From Amycolatopsis echigonensis (GTDB lineage: Bacteria > Actinomycetota > Actinomycetes > Mycobacteriales > Pseudonocardiaceae), in the NCBI RefSeq assembly GCF_014174495.1, contig NZ_JACJHR010000081.1, positions 1 through 39,109 on the forward strand: a stretch of 39,109 nucleotides of DNA. The letters run 5' to 3'. The notes under the pieces were generated by a model, which did not search any database, had not been told where the DNA came from, and worked only from the letters and a program-made list of their open reading frames with translations. Positions 7,166-14,950 of this stretch are shown here, one piece after another (position 1 is the stretch's first letter; every line of letters begins with the position of its first letter). The translations under genes and the position numbers were made by a program.

Positions 7166-7912
7166 TTAGCTGAGCGCGTCGGCGAGCCAGCGGCTCCAGG
7201 TCGCGCTTTCGGCGGTTTCGTCGACGTCCGGCCGGAACAGGTGATGTCCGACCGCGACCGGCATGCCGAGCAGTGACCGTTCGTGGAACCGGTAGAGGGC
7301 GTCCTCGGTGCGGACTCCGGCGAAATTCGGGGTCGAGTAGTCGAGGACGCCCTCGATTACGTCGTCGCCGACACTGAATTGGACCGCTTGCCCGGCTGAG
7401 GGTTCAGCGGGCAGGCCGAGCGCCGCCAGCAGCTTCGGCCAGGCTTCCCGGCTCGCGGACGAGGCCGGGCCATCCGCGGTCACGTAGGTCGCGAAGCGGC
7501 CGGGGAAATGGGCCAGCACCTGGGCGAGCGTGTGCAGGTACATCTCCCAGCCGACCGCGAAGGACTCGTGGTACTCGTCGTCCCAGCCGTCCTGGACGAA
7601 ACCCCGGTGCACGAACCGCAGCACGGACGTGCCGCCTTCGGCCGCTTCCACGAGAAACTCCATCGCGTCGAACGTGCCGTCCTCGGCCGGCTCGCCGCGA
7701 TAGGCGAACCGGCGCGGCGGGTCCCACGCGGTGATCTCCGCCTCGGTGCGCATTTCGCCGAGGCGGAACCGGATCCGCTTGGCCTCGGCGTCGACCTCGT
7801 GGCGGCCCATGAACCACGAATCGATGCCGGGCCCGGTCGCGACCGCCTCCCACACGGCCTCCGGGTCCGCGGGCAGCTGAACCTCTTTGCGCACCTCGAA
7901 CTCGCGGGGCAT
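7166..7912 (-). CDS. SRPBCC/AHSA1-type domain protein
   Basis: A 248-residue protein. The first about 145 residues form an AHSA1-like START-superfamily domain (VRKEVQLPADPEAVWEAVATG, SWFMG, GWEMYLHTLAQVLAHF) that makes a hydrophobic ligand cavity. The C-terminal about 90 residues, with DYSTPNFAGVRTEDALYRFHE, look like a second, degenerate copy or a short alpha/beta cap. No catalytic residues are evident. Members of this group often sit next to an ArsR regulator; none is visible here. It is divergent from poxB over 126 bp containing an 8-bp inverted repeat, and convergent with the SPW gene (2 bp apart). Confidence 0.85.
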   Translation of the reverse strand: MPREFEVRKEVQLPADPEAVWEAVATGPGIDSWFMGRHEVDAEAKRIRFRLGEMRTEAEITAWDPPRRFAYRGEPAEDGTFDAMEFLVEAAEGGTSVLRFVHRGFVQDGWDDEYHESFAVGWEMYLHTLAQVLAHFPGRFATYVTADGPASSASREAWPKLLAALGLPAEPSAGQAVQFSVGDDVIEGVLDYSTPNFAGVRTEDALYRFHERSLLGMPVAVGHHLFRPDVDETAESATWSRWLADALS

Positions 7913-7951
7913 GGGCGGCGTCCTCCTCGTGGTCGGTGTCGTTCACCGTGC

Positions 7952-7975
7952 CATTGACAACAATACCTGTCAATG
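7952..7975. promoter_or_regulatory. Perfect 8-bp inverted repeat, likely operator
   Basis: CATTGACA, 8-nt spacer, TGTCAATG. It lies 40 bp upstream of the SRPBCC start and 64 bp upstream of the poxB start, in a conspicuously AT-richer stretch. Geometry fits a dimeric HTH regulator (TetR, MarR or ArsR class). The regulator is not encoded next door. Confidence 0.6.
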
Positions 7976-8038
7976 CGGTGGCGGTTCGCTCGATCGATGC
8001 CAGACTGCGAAGGGACTCTCACGAAGGGACGCAGGCGC

Positions 8039-9787
8039 ATGGCGACGGTGGCCGACCAGTTGATCGACGTTCTGGTGCAATCCGGGGTGCACCGGATCTA
8101 CGGGGTGGTGGGCGACAGCCTCAACCCGGTGGTGGACGCGGTGCGCCGCACCGGCGGTTCGGCACGGGGCGGGATCGACTGGGTGCACGTGCGCAACGAG
8201 GAGGCCGGCGCGTTCGCCGCCGCGGCCGAGGCGCAGCTCACCGGACGCCTCGCGGTGTGCGCGGGCAGCTGCGGGCCGGGCAATCTGCATCTGCTGCAAG
8301 GGGTTTACGACGCGCACCGCTCCGGGGCGCCGGTGCTCGCGATCGCCTCGCACATCCCCTCGACGCAGATCGGCACCGGGTTCTTCCAGGAGACGCATCC
8401 GCAGCACCTGTTCGCCGAATGCTCCCACTACTGCGAGATGGTGAGCTCACCCGAGCAGATGCCGCGGCTCGCGCGGATCGCGGTGCAGAACGCAGTCGGC
8501 CGGCGCGGGGCCGCGGTGCTGGTGCTGCCCGGCGACGTGTCGCACGAGCCCGCCGCGCACGCCACTGGCGAGTCCGCTTCGCTGGGCAGTCCGCCGGCGG
8601 TGGTGCCTGCTGAGGCTGACCTCGCTCGCCTCGCCGACCGGATCGACCGGGCGGAGAAGGTGATGATCATGGCCGGCGCGGGATGCCGGGACGCGCACGA
8701 CGAGGTGCTCGCGCTCGCGGACGCGGTCGGGGCGCCCGTCGGGCATTCGTTGCGGGGCAAGGAGTTCGTGCAGTACTCGAACCCGTTCGACGTCGGGATG
8801 AGCGGGCTGCTCGGCTATGGGGCCTGCTACGAGGCGATGCATGAGGCGGATCTCGTGTTGTTGCTGGGCACGGACTTCCCGTACGACAACTTCCTGCCGC
8901 AGCGGAACACCGTGCAGGTGGACATCGACCCCGCCCGGATGGGGCGTCGGTCGGTCCTCGAATTCGGGGTGCAGGGGGATGTCGGGGCGACGATTCGCGC
9001 GGTGCTGCCCCGGCTGCGGGAGCGTACTGATCGGTCGTTCTTGCATGCCATGTTGCGCAAGCACGAGCGGGGACTGCAGCGGGTCGTCGACGCTTATACC
9101 AACGAGGTGTCCAAGCACATCCCGCTGCATCCGGAGTATGTCGCGGATGTGCTGGACGAGGAAGCCGCGGACGATGCGGTGTTCACTGTGGACACTGGGA
9201 TGTGCAACGTCTGGGCCGCTCGGTACGTCACGCCTAACGGGCGGCGGCGGATCCTGGGGTCGTTTGTGCACGGCAGCATGGCCAATGCGTTGCCGCACGC
9301 GATCGGGGCGCAGGCTGCCGCGCCTGGGCGCCAGGTGGTGGCGATGTGCGGCGACGGCGGGCTCGCGATGTTGATGGGGGAGCTGCTGACGCTCAAGACG
9401 CATGCGTTGCCCGTCAAGGCGGTGGTGTTCAACAACTCTTCGCTGGGGATGGTGAAGCTCGAGATGCTCGTGGACGGGTTGCCGGAGTTCGGCACCGACC
9501 ACGATCAGGTGGACTTCGCGGGCATCGCCCGGGCGGCCGGGTTGCATGCGCGGCGGGTGGAGAAGCCCGGGGAGGTCCGGGAGGGGATCCGGGACATTCT
9601 GGCGCACGACGGGCCGGCGGTGCTGGATGTGGTTACGGATCCTAATGCGTTGTCTATTCCGCCTAATATCACCGCGGCGCAGGTGAAGGGGTTTGCGTTG
9701 GCGGCCAGCAAGACGGTGTTGAGCGGGGGAGTGGGGAAGATGCTGGAATTGGCCAAGTCTAATTTGCGGAATATTCCTCGGATTTGA
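8039..9787 (+). CDS. poxB: Thiamine-diphosphate-dependent pyruvate oxidase/dehydrogenase (PoxB type)
   Basis: A 582-residue enzyme closely resembling PoxB: oxidative decarboxylation of pyruvate to acetate and CO2 with ThDP, Mg and FAD, passing electrons to membrane quinone. The order of domains is Pyr (1-180: VVGDSLNPVVDAV, catalytic Glu in RNEEAGAF, GSCGPGNLHLL, FFQETHPQHLF, SHYCEMVSSPEQ), FAD-binding middle (about 185-335) and PP (about 360-540: GDGGLAMLMGELLTLK ... NN for Mg-ThDP). The C-terminus keeps the ELAKSNLR end seen in PoxB, implying peripheral membrane attachment. ATG 8039 gives the family-typical start MATVADQLIDVL. Codons in the last about 50 residues shift to T-ending forms unlike the rest of the gene. 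Transcribed away from the SRPBCC gene. Confidence 0.92.
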   Translation: MATVADQLIDVLVQSGVHRIYGVVGDSLNPVVDAVRRTGGSARGGIDWVHVRNEEAGAFAAAAEAQLTGRLAVCAGSCGPGNLHLLQGVYDAHRSGAPVLAIASHIPSTQIGTGFFQETHPQHLFAECSHYCEMVSSPEQMPRLARIAVQNAVGRRGAAVLVLPGDVSHEPAAHATGESASLGSPPAVVPAEADLARLADRIDRAEKVMIMAGAGCRDAHDEVLALADAVGAPVGHSLRGKEFVQYSNPFDVGMSGLLGYGACYEAMHEADLVLLLGTDFPYDNFLPQRNTVQVDIDPARMGRRSVLEFGVQGDVGATIRAVLPRLRERTDRSFLHAMLRKHERGLQRVVDAYTNEVSKHIPLHPEYVADVLDEEAADDAVFTVDTGMCNVWAARYVTPNGRRRILGSFVHGSMANALPHAIGAQAAAPGRQVVAMCGDGGLAMLMGELLTLKTHALPVKAVVFNNSSLGMVKLEMLVDGLPEFGTDHDQVDFAGIARAAGLHARRVEKPGEVREGIRDILAHDGPAVLDVVTDPNALSIPPNITAAQVKGFALAASKTVLSGGVGKMLELAKSNLRNIPRI

Positions 9788-9873
9788 GGTGGGGCGTCGG
9801 GGTTCGGCTCGTCGCCTGGCGGCGACATTGCGCCTTGTCTGAGTTGGGGGCACCCCGAAGCCCAGTGTGCTGA

Positions 9874-9930
9874 CGGTTCGGGGGTGCTTGTCAAGGCGGG
9901 AAAGATGCCTTGACAAGCACCCCCGAACCG
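9874..9930. repeat. Perfect 24-bp inverted repeat, hairpin
   Basis: Two perfectly complementary 24-bp arms (9874-9897 and 9907-9930) with a 9-nt spacer. It lies 87 bp after poxB, between convergent genes. It could be a bidirectional terminator or a member of a dispersed palindromic repeat family. No T-tract. Confidence 0.7.
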
Positions 9931-10011
9931 CAGGGAAGGCTTCGTATCGGGGTGCGGGGGTGGTGTGGGTGCTTGGTGGGTTGGGTGCGTTGGTTGCGGT
10001 GGGATGGGAAG

Positions 10012-10041
10012 GGCCTCCGAGGAAGTGGTTCCTCGGAGGCC
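10012..10041. terminator. 13-bp perfect hairpin between convergent genes
   Basis: GGCCTCCGAGGAA and its exact complement with a GTGG loop, 22 bp after the ABC exporter stop on the - strand. On the + strand it is followed by a T/G-rich tract (TGTTTGTGTGTGTG). It probably ends transcription from one or both sides. Confidence 0.6.
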
Positions 10042-10062
10042 TGTTTGTGTGTGTGGGATGTG

Positions 10063-12069
10063 TTATTCGGTTTCTGCCATGGCTTCTGCGAATTGGGCTG
10101 CGTAGAGGCGGGAGTAGGCGCCGCCTGCGTTGATGAGCGTTTCGTGGTTGCCTTGTTCTACGATGTTGCCGTTTTCCATCACCAGGATGACGTCGGCGTC
10201 CCGGATGGTGGAGAGGCGGTGGGCGATCACGAAGCTCGTGCGGCCGGTGCGCAGCGAGTTCATGGCGTGCTGGATCAGCACTTCGGTGCGGGTGTCCACC
10301 GAGCTCGTGGCCTCGTCCAGGATCAGGATCGCGGGCTTGGCCAGGAAGGCTCGTGCGACGGTGATCAGCTGCTTTTCGCCGGTGCTGACGGTGCCGCCTT
10401 CGTCGTCCAGCACCGTGTCGTAGCCGTCTGGGAGGGTGCGCACGAAGCGGTCCACGTAGGTTGCCTTCGCGGCTTCGATGACCTGTTCGCGGGTGACGTT
10501 GTCCGCGCCGTACGCGATGTTTTCCGCGATCGTGCCGCCGAACAGCCAGGCGTCCTGCAGGACCATGCCGGTCTTCGAGCGCAGTTCTTCGCGGTCCATG
10601 GCCTTGATGTCGACGCCGTCCAGGGTGATCCGGCCGCCGTCGATCTCGTAGAACCGCATCAGGAGGTTGACCAGCGTGGTTTTGCCCGCGCCGGTCGGGC
10701 CCACGATCGCGACGGTGCTGCCGGGTTCGACCGACAGCGACAGGTCTTCGATGAGCGGCGTGTCCTTCAGGTAGCGGAACGACACGTGCTCGAATTCGAC
10801 CTTGCCGCGCACGACCTCCGGGCGCCGCGGCTGCTCCGGCTCCGGTTCCTGCTCCTTCGCGTCCAGCAGCGCGAACACCCGCTCGGCCGAGGCGACGCCG
10901 GACTGCAGCAGGTTCGCCATGCTCGCGATCTGCGTGACCGGCTGGCTGAACTGGCGCGAGTACTGGATGAACGCCTGCACGTCGCCCAGGGTCAGGCTGC
11001 CGGACGCGACCCGCAGGGCGCCGACGACCGCGACCAGCACGTAGCTCAGGTTGCCGATGAACATCATTCCCGGCTGGATCGTGCCGGAGATGAACGACGC
11101 CTTGAAGCTCGCCTCGTACAGCGCCTCGTTCTGCTGCCGGAAGAGCTCCTCGGCCTCCTTGCGGCGGCCGAAGACGTGCACCAGCGAGTGGCCCGAGTAC
11201 ATCTCCTCGATGTGCGCGTTGAGCTTCCCGGTCGTCGACCACTGCCGGATGAACTGCGGCTGCGCGCGTTTGCCGATCTTGGCCGCGACGAACACCGACA
11301 GCGGCACCGTCAGCAGCACGATCGCGCCCAGCAGCGGCGAGATCACGAACATCATCACCAGCACGCCCAGCACGGTGAACAGCGAAGTGACGATCTGCGA
11401 CAGCGTCTGCTGCAGCGACTGCGCCAGGTTGTCGATGTCGTTGGTGACCCGGCTCAGCACCTCGCCGCGCGGCTGGCGGTCGAAATAGCGCAGCGGCAGC
11501 CGCGCGAACTTCGCCTCGATGTCCTGGCGCAGCCGGAACACCGCGCCCTGCACGAGATTCGTGGTGAGCCGCGCCTGGATGACGCCCAGGAACGCCGCGA
11601 AGACGTACAGCGCCAGCACGATCATGAGCACCTGGCCGACCGCGGTGAAGTCGACGCCGTGGCCGGGCACCAGGTCGACGCGGGTGAACATGTCGGCCAG
11701 CGTGTTCTCGCCGCGGGCCCGCAGACCCTCGATCACCTGCTCCTTGGTCGCGCCCGCCGGCAGATGCCTGCTGGACACGCCGGCGAAGATCAGGTCGGTC
11801 GCCCGCGCCAGCACCTTCGGCCCGAGGACGGTCAGCGCCACGCCGATCGCGCCGAGCACCAGCACCCCGGTCAGCGCCGCCCGTTGCGGGCGCAGCAGCC
11901 GCAGCAGCCGGGCGAGCGAACCCTTGAAGTCGAGCGGTTTCTCCGCGGGCATCCCCGCGGACATCATCCGGCCGGGCCCCGCGACGGGTTGCGGCCGCGT
12001 CTTGTCGCGGGCGACGGCGGCCGGTTCGTCGGCGTCGTGCGCGACAGCGGTTTTCGTTTCCTCGCTCAC
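10063..12069 (-). CDS. ABC exporter half-transporter, subunit with canonical ATPase site
   Basis: A 668-residue fused membrane/ATPase subunit. After a 60-residue cytoplasmic lead, six membrane helices (about 65-360) precede the nucleotide-binding domain (about 410-650). Walker A is GPTGAGKTT, Walker B is AILILDEATSSVD with catalytic Glu, and the signature is degenerate: VSTGEKQ instead of LSGGQ. The upstream partner has the opposite pattern, so the two should form a heterodimer with one active and one degenerate ATP site. Its GTG start overlaps the partner stop by 4 bp (GTGA), which supports a fixed 1:1 ratio. Substrate is unknown; TetR control suggests a drug, lipid or metabolite. Codons near the 3' end change to A-ending ones. 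Confidence 0.93.
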   Translation of the reverse strand: MSEETKTAVAHDADEPAAVARDKTRPQPVAGPGRMMSAGMPAEKPLDFKGSLARLLRLLRPQRAALTGVLVLGAIGVALTVLGPKVLARATDLIFAGVSSRHLPAGATKEQVIEGLRARGENTLADMFTRVDLVPGHGVDFTAVGQVLMIVLALYVFAAFLGVIQARLTTNLVQGAVFRLRQDIEAKFARLPLRYFDRQPRGEVLSRVTNDIDNLAQSLQQTLSQIVTSLFTVLGVLVMMFVISPLLGAIVLLTVPLSVFVAAKIGKRAQPQFIRQWSTTGKLNAHIEEMYSGHSLVHVFGRRKEAEELFRQQNEALYEASFKASFISGTIQPGMMFIGNLSYVLVAVVGALRVASGSLTLGDVQAFIQYSRQFSQPVTQIASMANLLQSGVASAERVFALLDAKEQEPEPEQPRRPEVVRGKVEFEHVSFRYLKDTPLIEDLSLSVEPGSTVAIVGPTGAGKTTLVNLLMRFYEIDGGRITLDGVDIKAMDREELRSKTGMVLQDAWLFGGTIAENIAYGADNVTREQVIEAAKATYVDRFVRTLPDGYDTVLDDEGGTVSTGEKQLITVARAFLAKPAILILDEATSSVDTRTEVLIQHAMNSLRTGRTSFVIAHRLSTIRDADVILVMENGNIVEQGNHETLINAGGAYSRLYAAQFAEAMAETE

Positions 12070-13799
12070 GCCGCCTCCTGCTCAGTCAGCTGCGAAAGCA
12101 CGATTTCCCGGTAGGTTTCGTTGGTGTCCATCAGCTCGTGGTGGGTTCCGGTGCCGACGACGCGGCCGTCGTCGAGCACGATGATCCGGTCCGCGCCGCG
12201 GATCGTGCTGACCCGCTGCGCGACGATGACGACGGTCGCGTCGCGGGTTTCGTCGGCGAGCGCGCGGCGCAGCGCGGCGTCGGTGGCGTAGTCGAGCGCG
12301 CTGAACGAATCGTCGAACAGGTAGATCTCCGGCCGGTGCACCAGCATCCGCGCGATCGCGATGCGCTGCCGCTGACCGCCGGAGACGTTCGTGCCGCCCT
12401 GGGCGATGGGGGAGTCGAGGCCCTGTTCCATCCGTTCGACGAAGTCCTTGCCCTGCGCGACTTCCAGCGCGTGCCACAGCTCTTCGTCCGTCGCGTCCGG
12501 ATTGCCGTAGCGGAGGTTGCTGGCGACCGTCCCGGCGAACAGGTACGGCTTCTGCGGCACCATGCTGACCACCGACGAGAGCACTGCCGGGTCGAGCTGG
12601 CGGACGTCCACGCCGTCCACCCGGACCGAGCCCTTCGTGGCGTCCATCAGCCGCGGGATCAGGTTGAGCAGCGTCGTCTTCCCGCTGCCCGTGCTGCCGA
12701 TGATCGCGGTGGTCTCCCCGGGCCGGGCGAACAGCGACACGTCCTGCAGCACCGGCTTTTCCGCGCCGGGGTACCGGAATTCGACGCCGGTGAGGTCGAG
12801 GCGCCCGCGCTCGGCTCCGGCCGGGAGCGGCTCGGCCGGCAGGCGCACGCTCGACTCGGTGTCGAGCACCTCGGTGATCCGCTCGGCGCTGACCTCCGCG
12901 CGCGGCACCATCATGAACATGAAGGTGGCCATCATGACCGCCATCAGGATCTGCAGCAGATAGGACAGGAACGCGGTGAGCGCGCCGATCTGCATGGCCC
13001 CGCTGTCGACCCGCTGCCCGCCGAACCACAGCACGGCGACGCTCGACACGTTCACCACCAGCATCACGGTGGGGAACATCAGCGCGATCAGCCTGCCGAC
13101 CCGCAGCGACACCGTGAACAGCTCGTCGTTCGCGCGGCCGAAGCGCTCGCGCTCGTGCTGGTCGCGGACGAACGCGCGGATCACCCGGATGCCCATGATC
13201 TGCTCGCGCAGGACCTGGTTGATCCGGTCGAGGCGCACCTGCATGAGCCGGAACGCCGAGCGCAGCCGCATGACGATGAGGCCGATCGCGACGCCCAGCA
13301 CCGGCACGATGACGACGAGCAGCGACGACAGGGGGACATCCTGCTGCAGCGCGAGCAGGATGCCGCCGACGCACATGATCGGCGCGGACACCATCAGCGT
13401 GAAGGTGAGCGAGGCGAGCAGCTGGATCTGCTGGACGTCGTTGGTGGTGCGGGTGATCAGCGACGGCGTGCCGAACTTGCCGATCTCGCGGGCGGAGAAA
13501 TCCTGCACGCGGTGGAAGACTCCGGCGCGGAGGTCGCGGCCGACGGCCGAGGCGACGCGGGCGCCGTGGTAGACGGCCCCGATCGACCCGGCGATCTGGA
13601 CCAGCGTGATCAGCAGCATCACGCCGCCGATCTTGATGATGTAGCCGGTGTCGCCCTTGACGAGGCCGCCGTCGATGATGTCGGCGTTGAGCGTGGGCAG
13701 GTACAGCGCGGCGATCGTCTGCACCAGTTGCAGTGCGACGACGAGCCACAGCGCGGCCCGGTACGGGCGCAGGTAGCTGCGCAACAAGGTGACCAGCAC
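12066..13799 (-). CDS. ABC exporter half-transporter, subunit with degenerate ATPase site
   Basis: A 577-residue partner of the downstream exporter gene. Six membrane helices lie at about 10-300 and the nucleotide-binding domain at about 335-577, with Walker A GSTGSGKTT and an intact signature VSGGQRQR. Walker B reads IYLFDDSFSALD: the catalytic Glu is Asp, as in the non-hydrolysing half of heterodimeric exporters such as TM287/288-type pumps. The intact signature here completes the active site on the partner. The start is put at GTG 13799 because GGGGGAG lies 8 nt upstream and the protein then begins with MLVTLLRSYLRPYR; a TTG at 13817 would put the ribosome site inside the gene. It is 44 bp downstream of the TetR gene, same strand. 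Confidence 0.92.
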   Translation of the reverse strand: MLVTLLRSYLRPYRAALWLVVALQLVQTIAALYLPTLNADIIDGGLVKGDTGYIIKIGGVMLLITLVQIAGSIGAVYHGARVASAVGRDLRAGVFHRVQDFSAREIGKFGTPSLITRTTNDVQQIQLLASLTFTLMVSAPIMCVGGILLALQQDVPLSSLLVVIVPVLGVAIGLIVMRLRSAFRLMQVRLDRINQVLREQIMGIRVIRAFVRDQHERERFGRANDELFTVSLRVGRLIALMFPTVMLVVNVSSVAVLWFGGQRVDSGAMQIGALTAFLSYLLQILMAVMMATFMFMMVPRAEVSAERITEVLDTESSVRLPAEPLPAGAERGRLDLTGVEFRYPGAEKPVLQDVSLFARPGETTAIIGSTGSGKTTLLNLIPRLMDATKGSVRVDGVDVRQLDPAVLSSVVSMVPQKPYLFAGTVASNLRYGNPDATDEELWHALEVAQGKDFVERMEQGLDSPIAQGGTNVSGGQRQRIAIARMLVHRPEIYLFDDSFSALDYATDAALRRALADETRDATVVIVAQRVSTIRGADRIIVLDDGRVVGTGTHHELMDTNETYREIVLSQLTEQEAA

Positions 13800-13843
13800 G
13801 GTCGGGCACTCCCCCAAAAAAAGTGAATGGCGTCGGTTCGGGT

Positions 13844-14470
13844 CTAGCGTGCCGCGCCGGACGCGGCCAGTGCGGGCATCCCCGCGGCTGCCTCCCGCAG
13901 GAGGCCGGTGAAGATCGATACGAACTCTTCGTCGTCGGAGTCCGAATTGAGCCAGGTTTCGAAGGCGATGCGCGAAGCGTTCTGCACAATGCCCGCCATC
14001 AGCCGGGCGTGCAACGGATTTGCGTGGTCGCCCGCTCGTTCGGCGATGGCGTCGGCCAGCACGCGCTCGACGGTCGCGTACGCGCGCAGCATCTCGCCGA
14101 ACAGGCCGCCGTTCTTCATCATCGCGCGCACCCGCCGCACGTCCTCGCGGTTCGGGCGGTCCTCCTCGGCGAACCGCGTGAGCGAGGCGTTGACGACCGC
14201 GTCCCAGAGCGGCTCGTCGGCGGGCCTCGCCAGAAGCGCTTCGCGCACGCGTTCCTGCCGTTCGACGATGAACGCGCAGACAGCTTCCTCCTTGCTGGAA
14301 AAGTAGTTGTTGAAGGTGCGCGGGGACACGCCCACCTCGCTCGCGATGTCCTCCACCCGCAACTGGTCGAGGCCGCGCTCGAGCGCGATCCGCAGCGCGG
14401 CGTCGGCGAGCGCCCTTCGCGCGGCTCGCTTCTTGCGCTCGCGCAGGCCCAGGGGAGCGGTGGAAGTCAC
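13844..14470 (-). CDS. TetR-family transcriptional regulator of the ABC exporter
   Basis: A 208-residue TetR regulator. The N-terminal DNA-binding domain (about 10-60) has the typical helix-turn-helix (VEDIASEVGVSPRTFNNYFSSKEEAV), and the C-terminal ligand-binding part is helical. It is first in an operon with the two exporter subunits 44 bp downstream, so it probably represses its own operon until a pump substrate binds. The GTG at 14470 directly precedes the first family-typical residues (a longer upstream reading would cover the divergent VOC gene). On the - strand TTCGCA, 18 nt, TATTCT (14478-14483) predicts a transcription start at about 14471, i.e. an essentially leaderless message. Confidence 0.9.
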   Translation of the reverse strand: MTSTAPLGLRERKKRAARRALADAALRIALERGLDQLRVEDIASEVGVSPRTFNNYFSSKEEAVCAFIVERQERVREALLARPADEPLWDAVVNASLTRFAEEDRPNREDVRRVRAMMKNGGLFGEMLRAYATVERVLADAIAERAGDHANPLHARLMAGIVQNASRIAFETWLNSDSDDEEFVSIFTGLLREAAAGMPALAASGAAR

Positions 14471-14477
14471 CGGATCG

Positions 14478-14534
14478 AGAATAGCAGCGAAAGTTGCGTG
14501 GTGCGAAAAATTATGCGGACCGCGAAAATTTTCG
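14478..14534. promoter_or_regulatory. TetR promoter and AT-rich palindrome, candidate operator
   Basis: TATTCT (- strand, 14478-14483) is the TetR -10. A perfect 12-bp palindrome CGAAAATTTTCG occupies 14523-14534, and GCGAAAAATT at 14503-14512 repeats one half. The region is markedly AT-richer than the surroundings and lies between TetR and the divergent VOC gene (51 bp before its ATG), so it may serve both directions. Confidence 0.45.
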
Positions 14535-14584
14535 TTCTCGCAGAGGTGTGGGGCCGCGCGGGAGATCTGTGCCAGGATGAACAC

Positions 14585-14950
14585 ATGTTCGACGGACTGC
14601 GCACGATCGTGTATCCGGCCGAGGACCTGGCGGTGGCCAAGGAGTGGTGGACCCGGGTGCTCGGGGTGCCGCCGTACTTCGACGAACCGTTCTACGTCGG
14701 GTACAGCGTCCACGGCTACGAACTGGCGCTCGACCCGAACGGCCGCGCGGAGAACGGCGACGGGCCGGTGACGTACTGGGGCGTGCCGGACGTGGAAGCC
14801 GCGGTGGCGAAGCTGGTCGGGGAGGGCGCGGCCGAGCACGCGGCGGTGACCGACTTCGGCGGCGGGATCCGGACCGCGCTGGTGCGCGCACCGGACGGCA
14901 ACCTGGTCGGCGTGATCGAGAATCCGCATTTCCCGGGCTCGCCGGCTTGA
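14585..14950 (+). CDS. VOC-family (glyoxalase/bleomycin-resistance-like) protein
   Basis: A 121-residue single vicinal-oxygen-chelate domain with two beta-alpha-beta-beta-beta halves (FDGLRTIVYPAEDLAVAKEWW in the first, VTYWGVPDVEAAV and VRAPDGNLVGVIENP in the second). Metal ligands of the family are only partly evident, so it may bind rather than convert its ligand. ATG 14585 starts directly before the domain; longer in-frame extension is antisense to TetR. It is divergent from the exporter operon, and the next gene overlaps by 4 bp (TTGA). Linkage to an exporter operon suggests a resistance or detoxification role (inference). Confidence 0.87.
   Translation: MFDGLRTIVYPAEDLAVAKEWWTRVLGVPPYFDEPFYVGYSVHGYELALDPNGRAENGDGPVTYWGVPDVEAAVAKLVGEGAAEHAAVTDFGGGIRTALVRAPDGNLVGVIENPHFPGSPA

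Noticed and set aside
8447..11242. 931-codon open frame on the - strand across poxB and the exporter
   Set aside because: It runs antisense through poxB, crosses the terminator region and then reads the exporter out of frame; no coherent protein.
9910..12114. 734-codon open frame on the + strand opposite the ABC exporter subunit
   Set aside because: Mirror frame of a well-conserved ABC subunit; the translation is Arg/His/Asp/Gln-rich and without domains.
12138..13826. 562-codon open frame on the + strand opposite the second ABC subunit
   Set aside because: Antisense shadow with codon-mirror composition; the - strand carries all Walker and signature motifs.
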